Assembly (NCBI GenBank): GCA_964645705.1
Contig: CAZYAB010000006.1
Location: 4,639 to 68,638, forward strand
DNA: 64,000 nt
Direction of reading: 5' to 3'
DNA from: CAXGTL01 sp964645705
GTDB taxonomy: Archaea; Nanobdellota; Nanobdellia; Woesearchaeales; CAXGTL01
Under the pieces are notes generated by a model. The model ran no database searches. It saw only the letters and a program-made list of their open reading frames with translations, and was not told the DNA's origin. How positions within the stretch are numbered: the stretch's first letter is position 1; each line of letters opens with the position of its first letter. Shown here piece by piece: positions 16,235 to 23,421 of the stretch. The translations under genes were made by a program, and so were the position numbers.

Positions 16235-16591
16235 ATGACTGATTTAGTAGCGTGTTTATCTGTTGGAAAAGGTTCATGGGGACATGTTGGAAGATTAATT
16301 AATAGTCAAGAATGGAGTAAGATTGTTCTGATTACAAATGATTTTGGTGCAAAGAATTTTAAATCAGAAAAATCAGCGGAATTAGTAACTTTAGATATAA
16401 ATTTGCCTTTGAAACAAATGATTGAAAAGATTCAAACAGAATTAAAAGGTAAGTTAGATGGAACAGAGGTTGCAGTTAATCTAGCGTCTGGAACAGGCAA
16501 AGAACACATGGCATTGTTGTCAGCGATTATGAAGCTTGGTTTAGGTTTTAGATTAGTTGCTTTGACAATGGATGGAGTTACTGAGCTTTAA
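16235..16591 (+). CDS. CARF-like Rossmann-fold protein
   Basis: 118 residues. An N-terminal Rossmann-type strand-helix pattern ('WSKIVLITNDFGAKNF', 'AELVTLDINLPLKQMIEKIQTELK') is followed by 'EVAVNLASGTGKEHMALLSAIMKLGLGFRLVAL'. The Asn-Leu-x-Ser-Gly-Thr-Gly-Lys loop plus following helix matches the ligand loop of CARF domains (compare 'vnlTGGTK-malal'), which bind cyclic oligoadenylates in type III CRISPR signalling. Here there is no effector domain and no CRISPR locus in the window. It could be a sensor for another nucleotide. Assignment is by motif only. Confidence 0.45.
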   Translation: MTDLVACLSVGKGSWGHVGRLINSQEWSKIVLITNDFGAKNFKSEKSAELVTLDINLPLKQMIEKIQTELKGKLDGTEVAVNLASGTGKEHMALLSAIMKLGLGFRLVALTMDGVTEL

Positions 16592-16650
16592 TAATATAAT
16601 CTATAATAGTAAGCTTTATAAAACAATTTCTTTTTTCTTTTTCTAGTCAC

Positions 16651-16769
16651 GGGCCTGTGGCTTAGACTGGTTAGAGCACCCGACTGATATCAAGTTTTAA
16701 CTTGAAGGAAATCGGGCGGTCCCGAGTTCAAAATTAATATTAGAATTAATGAAAGTCTCGGCAGGCCCA
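16651..16769 (+). tRNA. tRNA-Ile(GAT) with two introns
   Basis: Acceptor GGGCCTG/CAGGCCC with discriminator A. D arm GCTTAGACTGGTTAGAGC. Anticodon stem CCCGA/TCGGG with loop CTGATA|A gives anticodon GAT. A 21-base intron lies at the canonical 37/38 site (16690-16710). A 23-base intron lies in the T loop (16732-16754), between TTCAA and GT, and folds through ATTAAT repeats. The spliced sequence is a standard archaeal tRNA-Ile. A run of eight T after the gene looks like its terminator. Confidence 0.92.
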
Positions 16770-16796
16770 TTTTTTTTACTCATGTGATATTCATAT

Positions 16797-17007
16797 GGGG
16801 GCATAGTATAATCTGGCTAGAAGATCGGTGTTTAAACACAATCTGGTCTTAATAGTTGGCTCCAGTAATGGAGCGATGAGCAGAAATGCAATGATTAACT
16901 ATTGGTCTGTCGCTTCTGATGAAGAGACCAACGGATCTGGGTTCAAATAAACTCACTGGCGTTCGATACTTTCAACGCTAGGAGCATTGAAAGTCCCAGT
17001 GCCCCCA
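16797..17007 (+). tRNA. tRNA-Trp(CCA) with three introns, one C/D-box-like
   Basis: Acceptor GGGGGCA/TGCCCCC with discriminator A; anticodon stem GTTGG/CCAAC; loop CTCCAG|A gives CCA. The gene is 211 bases. A 61-base intron at 37/38 (16866-16926) contains CGATGA, ATGATT, CTGT and CTGATGA motifs. This resembles the archaeal tRNA-Trp intron known to act as a box C/D guide for its own 2'-O-methylation. A 46-base T-loop intron (16947-16992) has a GCGTT/AACGC hairpin. A third insertion in the D arm is bounded by a repeated AATCTGG (16811-16817 and 16840-16846). Its exact ends, and the pairing of the D stem, are uncertain. Confidence 0.85.
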
Positions 17008-17078
17008 TTTTATTCTTAGAATCTTAATTAGAAGTATAAAATCAATACATAAAAAAATTAGAAAAAAAAAGAAAAGAC

Positions 17079-17225
17079 TTATGCTTTTCCTAGAATCCTA
17101 CATACTTTTGTTCCACACTTAGGACATACACCTTTAAGTGCTTTCATACCATTCTTGAAAACAACCTCTTTTCCATCTTTAATTTCAACTTGTTTTTTGC
17201 ATTTCATGCATCTTCCTTCTGCCAT
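17079..17225 (-). CDS. DUF5679 zinc-ribbon protein
   Basis: 48 residues, MAEGRCMKCKKQVEIKDGK onward, with two knuckles: CMKC near the N-terminus and CPKCGTKVC near the C-terminus. The pattern (MAEGxCxKCKK...GxCPxCGTKxxRI) is that of the small DUF5679 zinc-ribbon family seen in archaea and some bacteria. Probably nucleic-acid or protein binding; the function is not established. A GGAGGAAGAT ribosome-binding site precedes the ATG. Confidence 0.8.
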   Translation of the reverse strand: MAEGRCMKCKKQVEIKDGKEVVFKNGMKALKGVCPKCGTKVCRILGKA

Positions 17226-17347
17226 AATATCTTCCTCCTTTGTTATGATAATTAAGCCATATACTAATTATATATGAGTTATATATAAAAAAAAGACATT
17301 TACTATATAAATGTTTGTGTAATTACTATATAAAATCTTGCAAAAAG

Positions 17348-17392
17348 CCCGCCAAAACCATCCCCCAGCCACCCACCCTTGGCTAGGTAAGG
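17348..17392 (+). repeat. Dispersed C-rich element, copy 4
   Basis: CCCGCCAAAACCATCCCCCA then GCCACCCACCC, followed by the hairpin CCTTGGCTAGGTAAGG. The opposite strand has runs of 3, 3, 5 and 3 G, one loop being longer than in copies 1 and 3. It lies between the stop of pcn and the start of the DUF5679 gene; a TATATAAAA box is about 20 bases upstream on the plus strand. Confidence 0.7.
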
Positions 17393-17460
17393 AAATTAAT
17401 TTCTTGGATGGTGTTCTGATAATTTATATATGAAATAGAGAAAAAATAAGAATTTAAAAC

Positions 17461-18204
17461 TTAATCATTCTCAACCCTAGGCGCAAGTATAAAGTTCATC
17501 ATCAGCTTATCAATAACCTTATACTCAAGCTTTAATGGATAGTCTTTGCTAAAGTTAATTATAACTTCATCACTAAGCTTAGAAGCAGGTATCATCTTTT
17601 TCAGGTATTCTATTGAATATTTTGCTTTTATTTTGTCAGATGATGTTGTGCTTATGTTTGTTGAATCTGATTTCTTTATCTCGATGTTTGCTTTTGATAA
17701 GTCTCCTTCTGCATTTACAACAAATTTCTCAGCTTCTGCTATCAATGAAACAGATTCTGCAATAATATCAGCATCTTCAATAGCTTCGTTAAATATGGTT
17801 GAGTTTGTTCTTATCTGTGTGTTAAAACTTAAGTCTGGAATTTTTTGTTCTCTTTCATCTAATTCAATTATAGGCAAGCTGAATGTTCTTCTTGTATCAC
17901 TTTTTAATGTTATTTTTAGCTTGTTTTCATCGAGTTCTAATGTTAACATATCATTTGGTTTGATTCTTCTTAATATCTGCTTAAAATTGTTTAAGTTAAT
18001 TGCTAATTCTATTTCATTCTTAACATCGTATTCTGTAAAACAACTAGACAATAGTTTGAATATGACCATTGCAACATTTGCAGGGTCCATTGCAACTAGT
18101 TCAATTGCTTCTGGTTTTATTTTAAAAGTAGCTTCATTAACTAAGCCTGATATAATTGTTATGCTATCCTTAAGGTATTTTGGTTCTGCTAGAGTTAGTC
18201 TCAT
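17461..18204 (-). CDS. pcn: DNA polymerase sliding clamp PCNA
   Basis: 247 residues, normal length. It has the two-domain PCNA pattern: N-terminal 'LKDSITIISGLVNEATFKIKPEAIELVAMDPANVAMVIFKL' with the conserved M-D-P motif, the interdomain loop region 'LPIIELDEREQKIPDLSF', and C-terminal 'LKLEYKVIDKLMMNFILAPRVEND' with the APR-containing tail that contacts PIP-box partners. A trimer encircles DNA and tethers polymerase, ligase and FEN1. A short leader with a TATATAAAAG box follows the convention of this genome. Single copy in the window. Confidence 0.95.
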   Translation of the reverse strand: MRLTLAEPKYLKDSITIISGLVNEATFKIKPEAIELVAMDPANVAMVIFKLLSSCFTEYDVKNEIELAINLNNFKQILRRIKPNDMLTLELDENKLKITLKSDTRRTFSLPIIELDEREQKIPDLSFNTQIRTNSTIFNEAIEDADIIAESVSLIAEAEKFVVNAEGDLSKANIEIKKSDSTNISTTSSDKIKAKYSIEYLKKMIPASKLSDEVIINFSKDYPLKLEYKVIDKLMMNFILAPRVEND

Positions 18205-18306
18205 TTAATCATCCCCCTTTGGTCTTTTATATATATTGATAGATTTTAGATTAAATTAGGTATTTATATTCTTTTCTATAGTAGCATATATAGATATAAG
18301 TAGGAG

Positions 18307-18464
18307 TGTGGGGAAGGGGACTTCCTCACTGTTGATAAAAGCATTCTGCTTCTATCAACAATATTTGAACCCCTGTAGGCACTAAGCCAATAGATTTTGA
18401 GTTTGGATTTTTTAGCATTTAGATGCCAAAAAACTATCCCGTTTGGCCGCTCCGGCATCCCCAC
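18307..18464 (-). tRNA. tRNA-Leu(CAA) with two introns
   Basis: Acceptor GTGGGGA/TCCCCAC with discriminator A; D arm CCG...CGG; a class II variable arm (GGC-TTAGT-GCC). The anticodon loop CTCAAAA gives CAA. The anticodon stem pairs only if a roughly 31-base insertion between positions 30 and 31 is removed (ATAG joined to A against TCTAT), a non-canonical site. A 43-base T-loop intron after TTCAA folds as a perfect hairpin (TGTTGATA/TATCAACA). The T stem AGGGG/CCCCT is intact. Confidence 0.88.
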
Positions 18465-18536
18465 ATAATTAGCATCAAAGTCTAAGATTATATAAAAATG
18501 TATTGGAAAATTAAGAATAAATAAAATATAAAAAGA

Positions 18537-18938
18537 TTACCTGATCTTACTTAATTTCATTTCTATTGAATTTAATTCTGCTTCTAATTCATCAAGTTCT
18601 GTTCTTTGTACTTTCTTTGGCTTTGCTACTTTTTTCTCTTTCTTTTTTGATTTTGCCTTTTTCTTTTTTATTACTGCTGCTCTTAATCCTGTTTCAGGAA
18701 GTATTTTCTTTAATTTAGCATTCAAATTTTTGATCTTTCTCATATCTTTTTGCAGTATTTCTACTTTTCCATTTATGTCTTTTCTTAGCCTTGAAAAATT
18801 CTCATACATTTGAAGAACTTGGACAAATTCTCTTGTTGATTCTAAAATATTTCTTCTAACATCTATGGATTTATTTATTCCAACATAGAATAATTTTTTT
18901 TTCTTTTTCTTAGTCTGTTTTTGTTTTTTCCTTGGCAT
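18537..18938 (-). CDS. Lys-rich coiled-coil protein of a three-gene cluster (third gene)
   Basis: 133 residues starting MPRKKQKQTKKKKKK. The ATG at 18938 sits five to six bases after a GGTGG site; a GTG nine bases upstream overlaps that site. A central helix-rich part ('KLFYVGINKSIDVRRNILESTREFVQVLQMYENF') resembles the conserved block of the two upstream genes. A very basic linker and a C-terminal coiled coil ('LDELEAELNSIEMKLSKIR') follow. It is the last gene of a minus-strand operon and starts 11 bases after the previous stop. Possibly membrane-peripheral or DNA-associated; function unknown. Confidence 0.6.
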   Translation of the reverse strand: MPRKKQKQTKKKKKKLFYVGINKSIDVRRNILESTREFVQVLQMYENFSRLRKDINGKVEILQKDMRKIKNLNAKLKKILPETGLRAAVIKKKKAKSKKKEKKVAKPKKVQRTELDELEAELNSIEMKLSKIR

Positions 18939-18949
18939 TTGTTCCACCG

Positions 18950-19186
18950 TTATAGTGCTTCAGGTTCGAACATAACTTTATCAATAAAATCTATTTTTCT
19001 TTCAACTTCTTCTATACTTGTTTGCCAAATTTCTAGTTCAGCATCTTCTTCATTTTTTAGTCTGTTAATGTCCTCTAATGTTTGTTTAGCATCTTTTATT
19101 TTATTTTTAATTAAATTGATAAGTTCTAGGGCTTCATTATATTCTTCTATCTTTACATAAACTGGCATTTGTTCATAACTTTGCAT
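18950..19186 (-). CDS. Small coiled-coil protein of a three-gene cluster (second gene)
   Basis: 78 residues, almost entirely two helices: 'MPVYVKIEEYNEALELINLIKNKIKDAKQTLEDINRL' and 'DAELEIWQTSIEEVERKIDFIDKVMFEPE'. The PVYV start of the domain and the final FID-K-hydrophobic-F motif are shared with the C-terminal half of the protein at 19204-19800. The two are therefore paralogous modules likely to pair. AGGTGAAAA precedes the ATG. I recall similar proteins from DPANN genomes but no assigned function. Confidence 0.6.
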   Translation of the reverse strand: MQSYEQMPVYVKIEEYNEALELINLIKNKIKDAKQTLEDINRLKNEEDAELEIWQTSIEEVERKIDFIDKVMFEPEAL

Positions 19187-19203
19187 TATTTTTCACCTCA
19201 ATA

Positions 19204-19800
19204 TTATTTGTCTTTAAATAATAATTTGTCGATATAAATAAATTTTCTTTGAACGCTCATGATGTTTGATTTAAAATTTGTGAATTTGCTTTCTTTTGCT
19301 TTTTCTAAGTCATGCATTTTTGATAACGATGTTGTTGCTTGTCTCATTTCAGTGTTTATTATTGAAATATCAGAAAGCATTTGTTTGAAAATGTTTGCTT
19401 CAACATAAACTGGTTTAGCTACTTTTAGATGTTCTAGTTCTTCTTTTTCTATTGCAATTGATTCTTGTTCAAATTTCTTTGCTCTTGATAAAAATGCCAT
19501 TGGTTTTTTTAGTTTAGTCATTACTCTTTTTTCTTTTTCTGGTTCAATTTCAATTGCTTTTCCTACGCCTATTTCTTTTATATTTGTTTTTTTAATAGGT
19601 CTTTTAATTTCTACTGGTTTTTTTCGCATTACTTTAATATCAGGAATATCTATATCACTTGAAAATGCTTTTTTTCCTTTTTCAGATGGAAGAGAAGGAA
19701 GATCTGGAAGATCATCACCAAGTTCTGGTAAACTCGGTGCTTTTGGAAGATTAGCAAGTTCTTTAGATTTCTTTTTTTTAAATACATTAAATAGTCCCAT
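19204..19800 (-). CDS. Coiled-coil protein of a three-gene cluster (first gene)
   Basis: 198 residues starting MGLFNVFKKKKSKE. A GTG nine bases upstream overlaps the AGGTGA site, so ATG 19800 is preferred. The N-terminus resembles a myristoyl-like or amphipathic membrane-targeting stretch, although that modification is not known in archaea. It is followed by a Pro/Asp/Leu-rich disordered region. The C-terminal module ('KPVYVEANIFKQMLSDISIINTEMRQ...FIYIDKLLFKDK') is paralogous to the whole protein at 18950-19186. It heads the three-gene operon. An adaptor or scaffold in a lineage-specific complex is inferred. Confidence 0.6.
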   Translation of the reverse strand: MGLFNVFKKKKSKELANLPKAPSLPELGDDLPDLPSLPSEKGKKAFSSDIDIPDIKVMRKKPVEIKRPIKKTNIKEIGVGKAIEIEPEKEKRVMTKLKKPMAFLSRAKKFEQESIAIEKEELEHLKVAKPVYVEANIFKQMLSDISIINTEMRQATTSLSKMHDLEKAKESKFTNFKSNIMSVQRKFIYIDKLLFKDK

Positions 19801-19928
19801 TATTTTCACCTTGAATTTAAGTATTAAAACCCCTTATAACATCTTAATTGAAAACCTTATTAAAACTTTTCTAACCATTTATAAGTGGTAATGAACATTT
19901 ATAATATATATTTGTTTTATTGTTTTTT

Positions 19929-20930
19929 ATGGCAAAAACAGCTCTTTTCTACAGAAAAATGGAGAATAATGAAGTTAAGTGTGTTTTGTGTCCTAATAAT
20001 TGTTTGATAAAATCTGGATCTATAGGCGGGTGTAAAGTTAGAAAAAATGAAGATGGAAAACTAGTTTCATTAGTTTATGCAAAACCTTGTGCAGTACATG
20101 TTGATCCAATTGAAAAAAAACCTTTGTTCCATCTACTTCCTGGTTCTAATTCTTTTTCAATCGGTACTGTTGGTTGTAATCTGCATTGTGAACATTGTCA
20201 AAATCATGAAATTTCTCAAAGTGATGAAATTATTGGTGATAAGTTAGAACCAAAAGAAGTTGTGAATCAAGCTGTTGAGCGCGGTTGTAAAAGCATTGCA
20301 TACACTTATACAGAGCCAACTGTTTTTTATGAATATGTTCTTGATATTGCTAAGCTTGCTAAAAGAAAGGGTTTGAAAAATATAATGGTGACAAATGGAT
20401 ATATTAATCAAGAACCTCTTAAGAAATTGTATCGTTATATTGATGCTGCAAATATTGATTTTAAATCTTATGATAATAATTTTTATATGAAATATTGTAG
20501 AGGTAGACTTGATCCTGTTCTTGATTCAATTAAAACTATTCATAAGCTTGGTGTTTGGATTGAGTTAACGAATTTGATAATTCCTAAGCTTAATGATCAT
20601 ATGGGTTTGATTACTAAGATGGTTGATTGGATTAATGATAATCTGAATGCTGATGTGCCTTTGCATATTTCTAGATTCTTTCCACATTATAAAATGAATA
20701 CTGTTCCACCTACTAATGAAAGAACCTTGATAAAAGCTTATGAAATTGCTAAGAAAAAATTAAATAATGTTTATGTTGGTAATCTTATGACTGATAAAGG
20801 TGAAAATACTTATTGTTCTAAGTGTGGTAATCTTTTGATTGAAAGAAAAGCTTTTACCATTCTTAAAAATAAATTGATCAAAGGTAAATGTTATAGTTGT
20901 GGTGAAAAAATTATGGGTGTTTGGGAGTAG
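19929..20930 (+). CDS. amrS: AmmeMemoRadiSam-type radical SAM enzyme
   Basis: 333 residues. The radical SAM cluster motif CNLHCEHC is near residues 83-90. Upstream, 'CVLCPNNCLIKSGSIGGCKVRKN' is the family's N-terminal Cys motif. 'VDPIEKKPLFHLLPGS', 'YTYTEPTVFYEYV' and a C-terminal zinc ribbon (CSKCG...CYSCGE) complete the match to the AmmeMemoRadiSam system radical SAM protein. The usual partners, AMMECR1 and Memo, are not in this window. The substrate is unknown. ATG 19929 is preceded by a TATA-like ATAATATATATT, so the mRNA is nearly leaderless. Confidence 0.85.
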   Translation: MAKTALFYRKMENNEVKCVLCPNNCLIKSGSIGGCKVRKNEDGKLVSLVYAKPCAVHVDPIEKKPLFHLLPGSNSFSIGTVGCNLHCEHCQNHEISQSDEIIGDKLEPKEVVNQAVERGCKSIAYTYTEPTVFYEYVLDIAKLAKRKGLKNIMVTNGYINQEPLKKLYRYIDAANIDFKSYDNNFYMKYCRGRLDPVLDSIKTIHKLGVWIELTNLIIPKLNDHMGLITKMVDWINDNLNADVPLHISRFFPHYKMNTVPPTNERTLIKAYEIAKKKLNNVYVGNLMTDKGENTYCSKCGNLLIERKAFTILKNKLIKGKCYSCGEKIMGVWE

Positions 20931-20995
20931 TTTGTTCAAATTTTCTTTTTAAAATCATATTTTCGAAAGATTTACGAAGAAATAGTGATAAATCA

Positions 20996-21003
20996 TTTAA
21001 AGG
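20996..21003 (+). promoter_or_regulatory. TATA-like box for the peptide/SPASM gene pair
   Basis: TTTAAAGG is centred about 25 bases upstream of the ATG at 21024. This is the spacing expected if transcription starts at the start codon, giving a leaderless mRNA. No ribosome-binding site precedes that ATG, which fits. Confidence 0.35.
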
Positions 21004-21023
21004 TTTTTAAGATTTTTAGTTCT

Positions 21024-21101
21024 ATGAAAAACGAAAACAAAAAAACAGAAGATCCTTTAAGAAAAGGTAAAAAAGAATCATTAAGAGATCATTACGATTA
21101 A
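21024..21101 (+). CDS. Candidate RiPP precursor peptide (25 aa)
   Basis: 25 codons, MKNENKKTEDPLRKGKKESL followed by RDHYD and TAA. It ends eight bases before the start of a radical SAM/SPASM gene. The peptide is charged, contains no Cys, and places His-Tyr-Asp at its C-terminus, with a single Tyr as penultimate residue. Short peptides with a modifiable Tyr next to a SPASM-domain enzyme are the arrangement of PqqA/PqqE and mycofactocin MftA/MftC. A TATA-like box at the right distance and the tight spacing support expression with the enzyme. Coding status and modification are inferred from context only. Confidence 0.5.
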   Translation: MKNENKKTEDPLRKGKKESLRDHYD

Positions 21102-21109
21102 ACAATCAA

Positions 21110-22282
21110 ATGACAAAAATAGAACGTGTTTCTTTTGAAGTCACTGGTAAGTGCAACTTAAGATGCATTTATTGCTGTAGAGGTTATCTTAATTTGCCTG
21201 AAAAGATTTCTAATGAGTTGTCTACAGAAGACATAATTAAAACAATAAGAGAAGCCAAGAAAGAAGGTTGCAAAAGTTTTCTATTTACTGGAGGAGAAGC
21301 TTTTGTAAAAAAAGATTTTGACAGTATTTTAAAAGAATGTGAAGGTTATTTTGTTGAAATATATTCTAATGGTACTCTGATCACTGTTCCTGAAAATTTA
21401 GAACTAATAGGTAAATATGTTTCAAGGTTGACTGTTACTTTAGATGGAACAAAATCTCATAATGAATATAGAATTGGAAGTGATTACTTAGATATATTGA
21501 ATAATATAAAGGAATTAAAAGCAAAACATAATAATGTTACAATAAAAATAAACACTTTAGTTCATGATAAATCTGTAAATGAATTATTGGATTTATATGA
21601 GTTATTAAAAAACTTAAAAGTCGATGAGTGGCACATTGATTTTCCACAACTTAGAGGCCGGTTGGTTGAATTTGAAACTAAGTTTTCTGCAGATTATATT
21701 GAAATAGGATCTCAAATAAAAGAAGTTTTGAAAAGGTTTTATGAAGATGAATGTCCATTTTATTTAAAAATATACAAAGTTTTTAGTTCAAAGATGACTA
21801 AAGAAAATATGTTTAAACCTAATTTAGAAGAAAACCCTTGCGCATATAAGACTGATTATTCAATGTTTATCAATGCAGAAGGAAAGTATATTGTCTGTCC
21901 ATCTATTCCTTGCCAAGACATAACTATTGCAATGATAAAAAATGATTCGTTTTTAAAAGCAGTAGAAAATAAAAATAAACTAGATTTCCAAAAAATGTCT
22001 TTTAATGATCTAAAAGAATGCAAAAGTTGCAAATATTTTAATCTCTGTTTAGGTGGTTGTAGAGGTGAAGCAAAGATCTTGAGCAATTCTTTTTTTAAAC
22101 CTGATTTAAATTCTTGCGCTTTAATGGATGTGGCTGAGAAAGTAATTTATCCTTCTTTGCCTGAAAATATTTCTAAAATCTATTTAGAGCAGATAGATGT
22201 GAGTAAGAGTGGTCCTAAGATAATTCTAAAGAATCTTGACATGATGAAAAGTGATATACAAAAGAAATATGTTGGTTCTTAA
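21110..22282 (+). CDS. Radical SAM/SPASM peptide maturase-like protein
   Basis: 390 residues. The radical SAM motif CNLRCIYC is at residues 15-22, followed by 'LFTGGEAFVKKDFDSIL' (GGE motif), 'IYSNGTLI' and 'LTVTLDGTKSHNEYR', all typical of the peptide-modifying branch. The C-terminus has a SPASM-type Cys set: 'NPCAYKTDYSMFINAEGKYIVCPSIPC', then 'CKSCKYFNLCLGGC' and a later Cys, predicted to bind auxiliary Fe-S clusters. No ribosome-binding site precedes its ATG, so translation is probably coupled to the small peptide gene upstream. Heme-biosynthesis-like radical SAM enzymes are an alternative class. Confidence 0.75.
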   Translation: MTKIERVSFEVTGKCNLRCIYCCRGYLNLPEKISNELSTEDIIKTIREAKKEGCKSFLFTGGEAFVKKDFDSILKECEGYFVEIYSNGTLITVPENLELIGKYVSRLTVTLDGTKSHNEYRIGSDYLDILNNIKELKAKHNNVTIKINTLVHDKSVNELLDLYELLKNLKVDEWHIDFPQLRGRLVEFETKFSADYIEIGSQIKEVLKRFYEDECPFYLKIYKVFSSKMTKENMFKPNLEENPCAYKTDYSMFINAEGKYIVCPSIPCQDITIAMIKNDSFLKAVENKNKLDFQKMSFNDLKECKSCKYFNLCLGGCRGEAKILSNSFFKPDLNSCALMDVAEKVIYPSLPENISKIYLEQIDVSKSGPKIILKNLDMMKSDIQKKYVGS

Positions 22283-22344
22283 GGCGTTCTAAACACAAGT
22301 TTTTTATAATAATATTACTTTTCCATGTGGTGAGGTGAACTAAT

Positions 22345-23421
22345 ATGGATGTTGAAACAAAATTAAAACTTATTAAAGAAGTTGGTGAGGAAATTCTAAC
22401 CGAAAAAGAATTAAAACAATTATTAGAAACTAAGTCTCACCCAATTGCTTATGATGGATTTGAACCTTCAGGTCATTTGCATATTGCTCAAGGAATTCTT
22501 AGAACTATTAATGTTAATAAAATGTTGAAAGCTGGTGTTAAGTTCAAGATGTGGGTTGCTGACTGGTTTGGTTGGATGAATAATAAGATGGGCGGGGACT
22601 TAGAAAAGTTAAGAACAGTTGGAAAGTACCAGATAGAAGTTTGGAAAGCTTGTGGTATGGATATTAATAAGATTGAATTTTTATGGGCAAAAGATGTAAT
22701 GGCTGATGATGAGTATTGGAAAAAGGTTGTTAATATTGCAAGAGCAAATACTGTTACTAGAATTAAAAGATGTTCTCAAATTATGGGTAGAAAAGAAGGA
22801 GAAACTCTTTCTGCTGCACAAATATTTTATCCTTGTATGCAGTGTGCTGACATATTTCATCTAAAAGCTGATATTACTCAGTTGGGCATGGATCAGCGTA
22901 AGGTTAATGTTTTGGCTCGTGAAGTTGGACCTAAATTGGGTTTTTGGAAGCCAGTTGTTGTAAGTCATCATATGGTAATGGGTTTAGGTAAACCTCCTGC
23001 AACAAATTTAACAGGAGCAGATAAAGGAATAGAAATGAAGATGTCAAAATCAAAACCTGATACTGCAATATTTATGACTGATTCTGAAAAAGAAATTAAA
23101 AGGAAGATTAACAAAGCATATTGTCCTGAAAAGATTGTTGATGAAAATCCTATTATGGAATATTGTAAGTATATGATCTTTGAAAAGTTTCCTGTGTTAG
23201 AAGTAAAGAGGCCTGAGAAGTTTGGTGGAGATCTTTCAATCGAAAGTTATAATCGGCTGGTAAAAGTTTATTCAAAAGGTGATTTACACCCTATGGATTT
23301 AAAGCAATCAGTTTCTGGTTATATTAATGAACTCATTGCTCCTGTTAGAAAACATTTTGAAAAGAATGCAAAAGCTAAGAAGTTGTTAGAGCAAGTTAAT
23401 AGTTTTCAAGTGACTAGATGA
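22345..23421 (+). CDS. tyrS: Tyrosyl-tRNA synthetase
   Basis: 358 residues, archaeal/eukaryotic type. A HIGH-like 'SGHLHIAQG' is near residue 44 and the KMSKS loop 'KMSKSKPDT' near residue 232. 'AYDGFEPSG' and 'PCMQCADIFHL' are the Tyr-binding pocket region (Tyr in AYDGFEPSG; Gln/Asp in the second motif). It charges tRNA-Tyr in the cytoplasm. A GAGGTGAAC ribosome-binding site precedes the ATG. Length is normal and no editing or C-terminal EMAP domain is present, as expected in archaea. Confidence 0.92.
   Translation: MDVETKLKLIKEVGEEILTEKELKQLLETKSHPIAYDGFEPSGHLHIAQGILRTINVNKMLKAGVKFKMWVADWFGWMNNKMGGDLEKLRTVGKYQIEVWKACGMDINKIEFLWAKDVMADDEYWKKVVNIARANTVTRIKRCSQIMGRKEGETLSAAQIFYPCMQCADIFHLKADITQLGMDQRKVNVLAREVGPKLGFWKPVVVSHHMVMGLGKPPATNLTGADKGIEMKMSKSKPDTAIFMTDSEKEIKRKINKAYCPEKIVDENPIMEYCKYMIFEKFPVLEVKRPEKFGGDLSIESYNRLVKVYSKGDLHPMDLKQSVSGYINELIAPVRKHFEKNAKAKKLLEQVNSFQVTR

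Noticed and set aside
16235..16591. Interpretation of the CARF-like gene as evidence for a CRISPR system
   Set aside because: No repeat array and no cas gene is present anywhere in the window.
18276..18464. Minus-strand frame covering the tRNA-Leu gene
   Set aside because: It starts on the acceptor stem of the tRNA; the tRNA explains the sequence.
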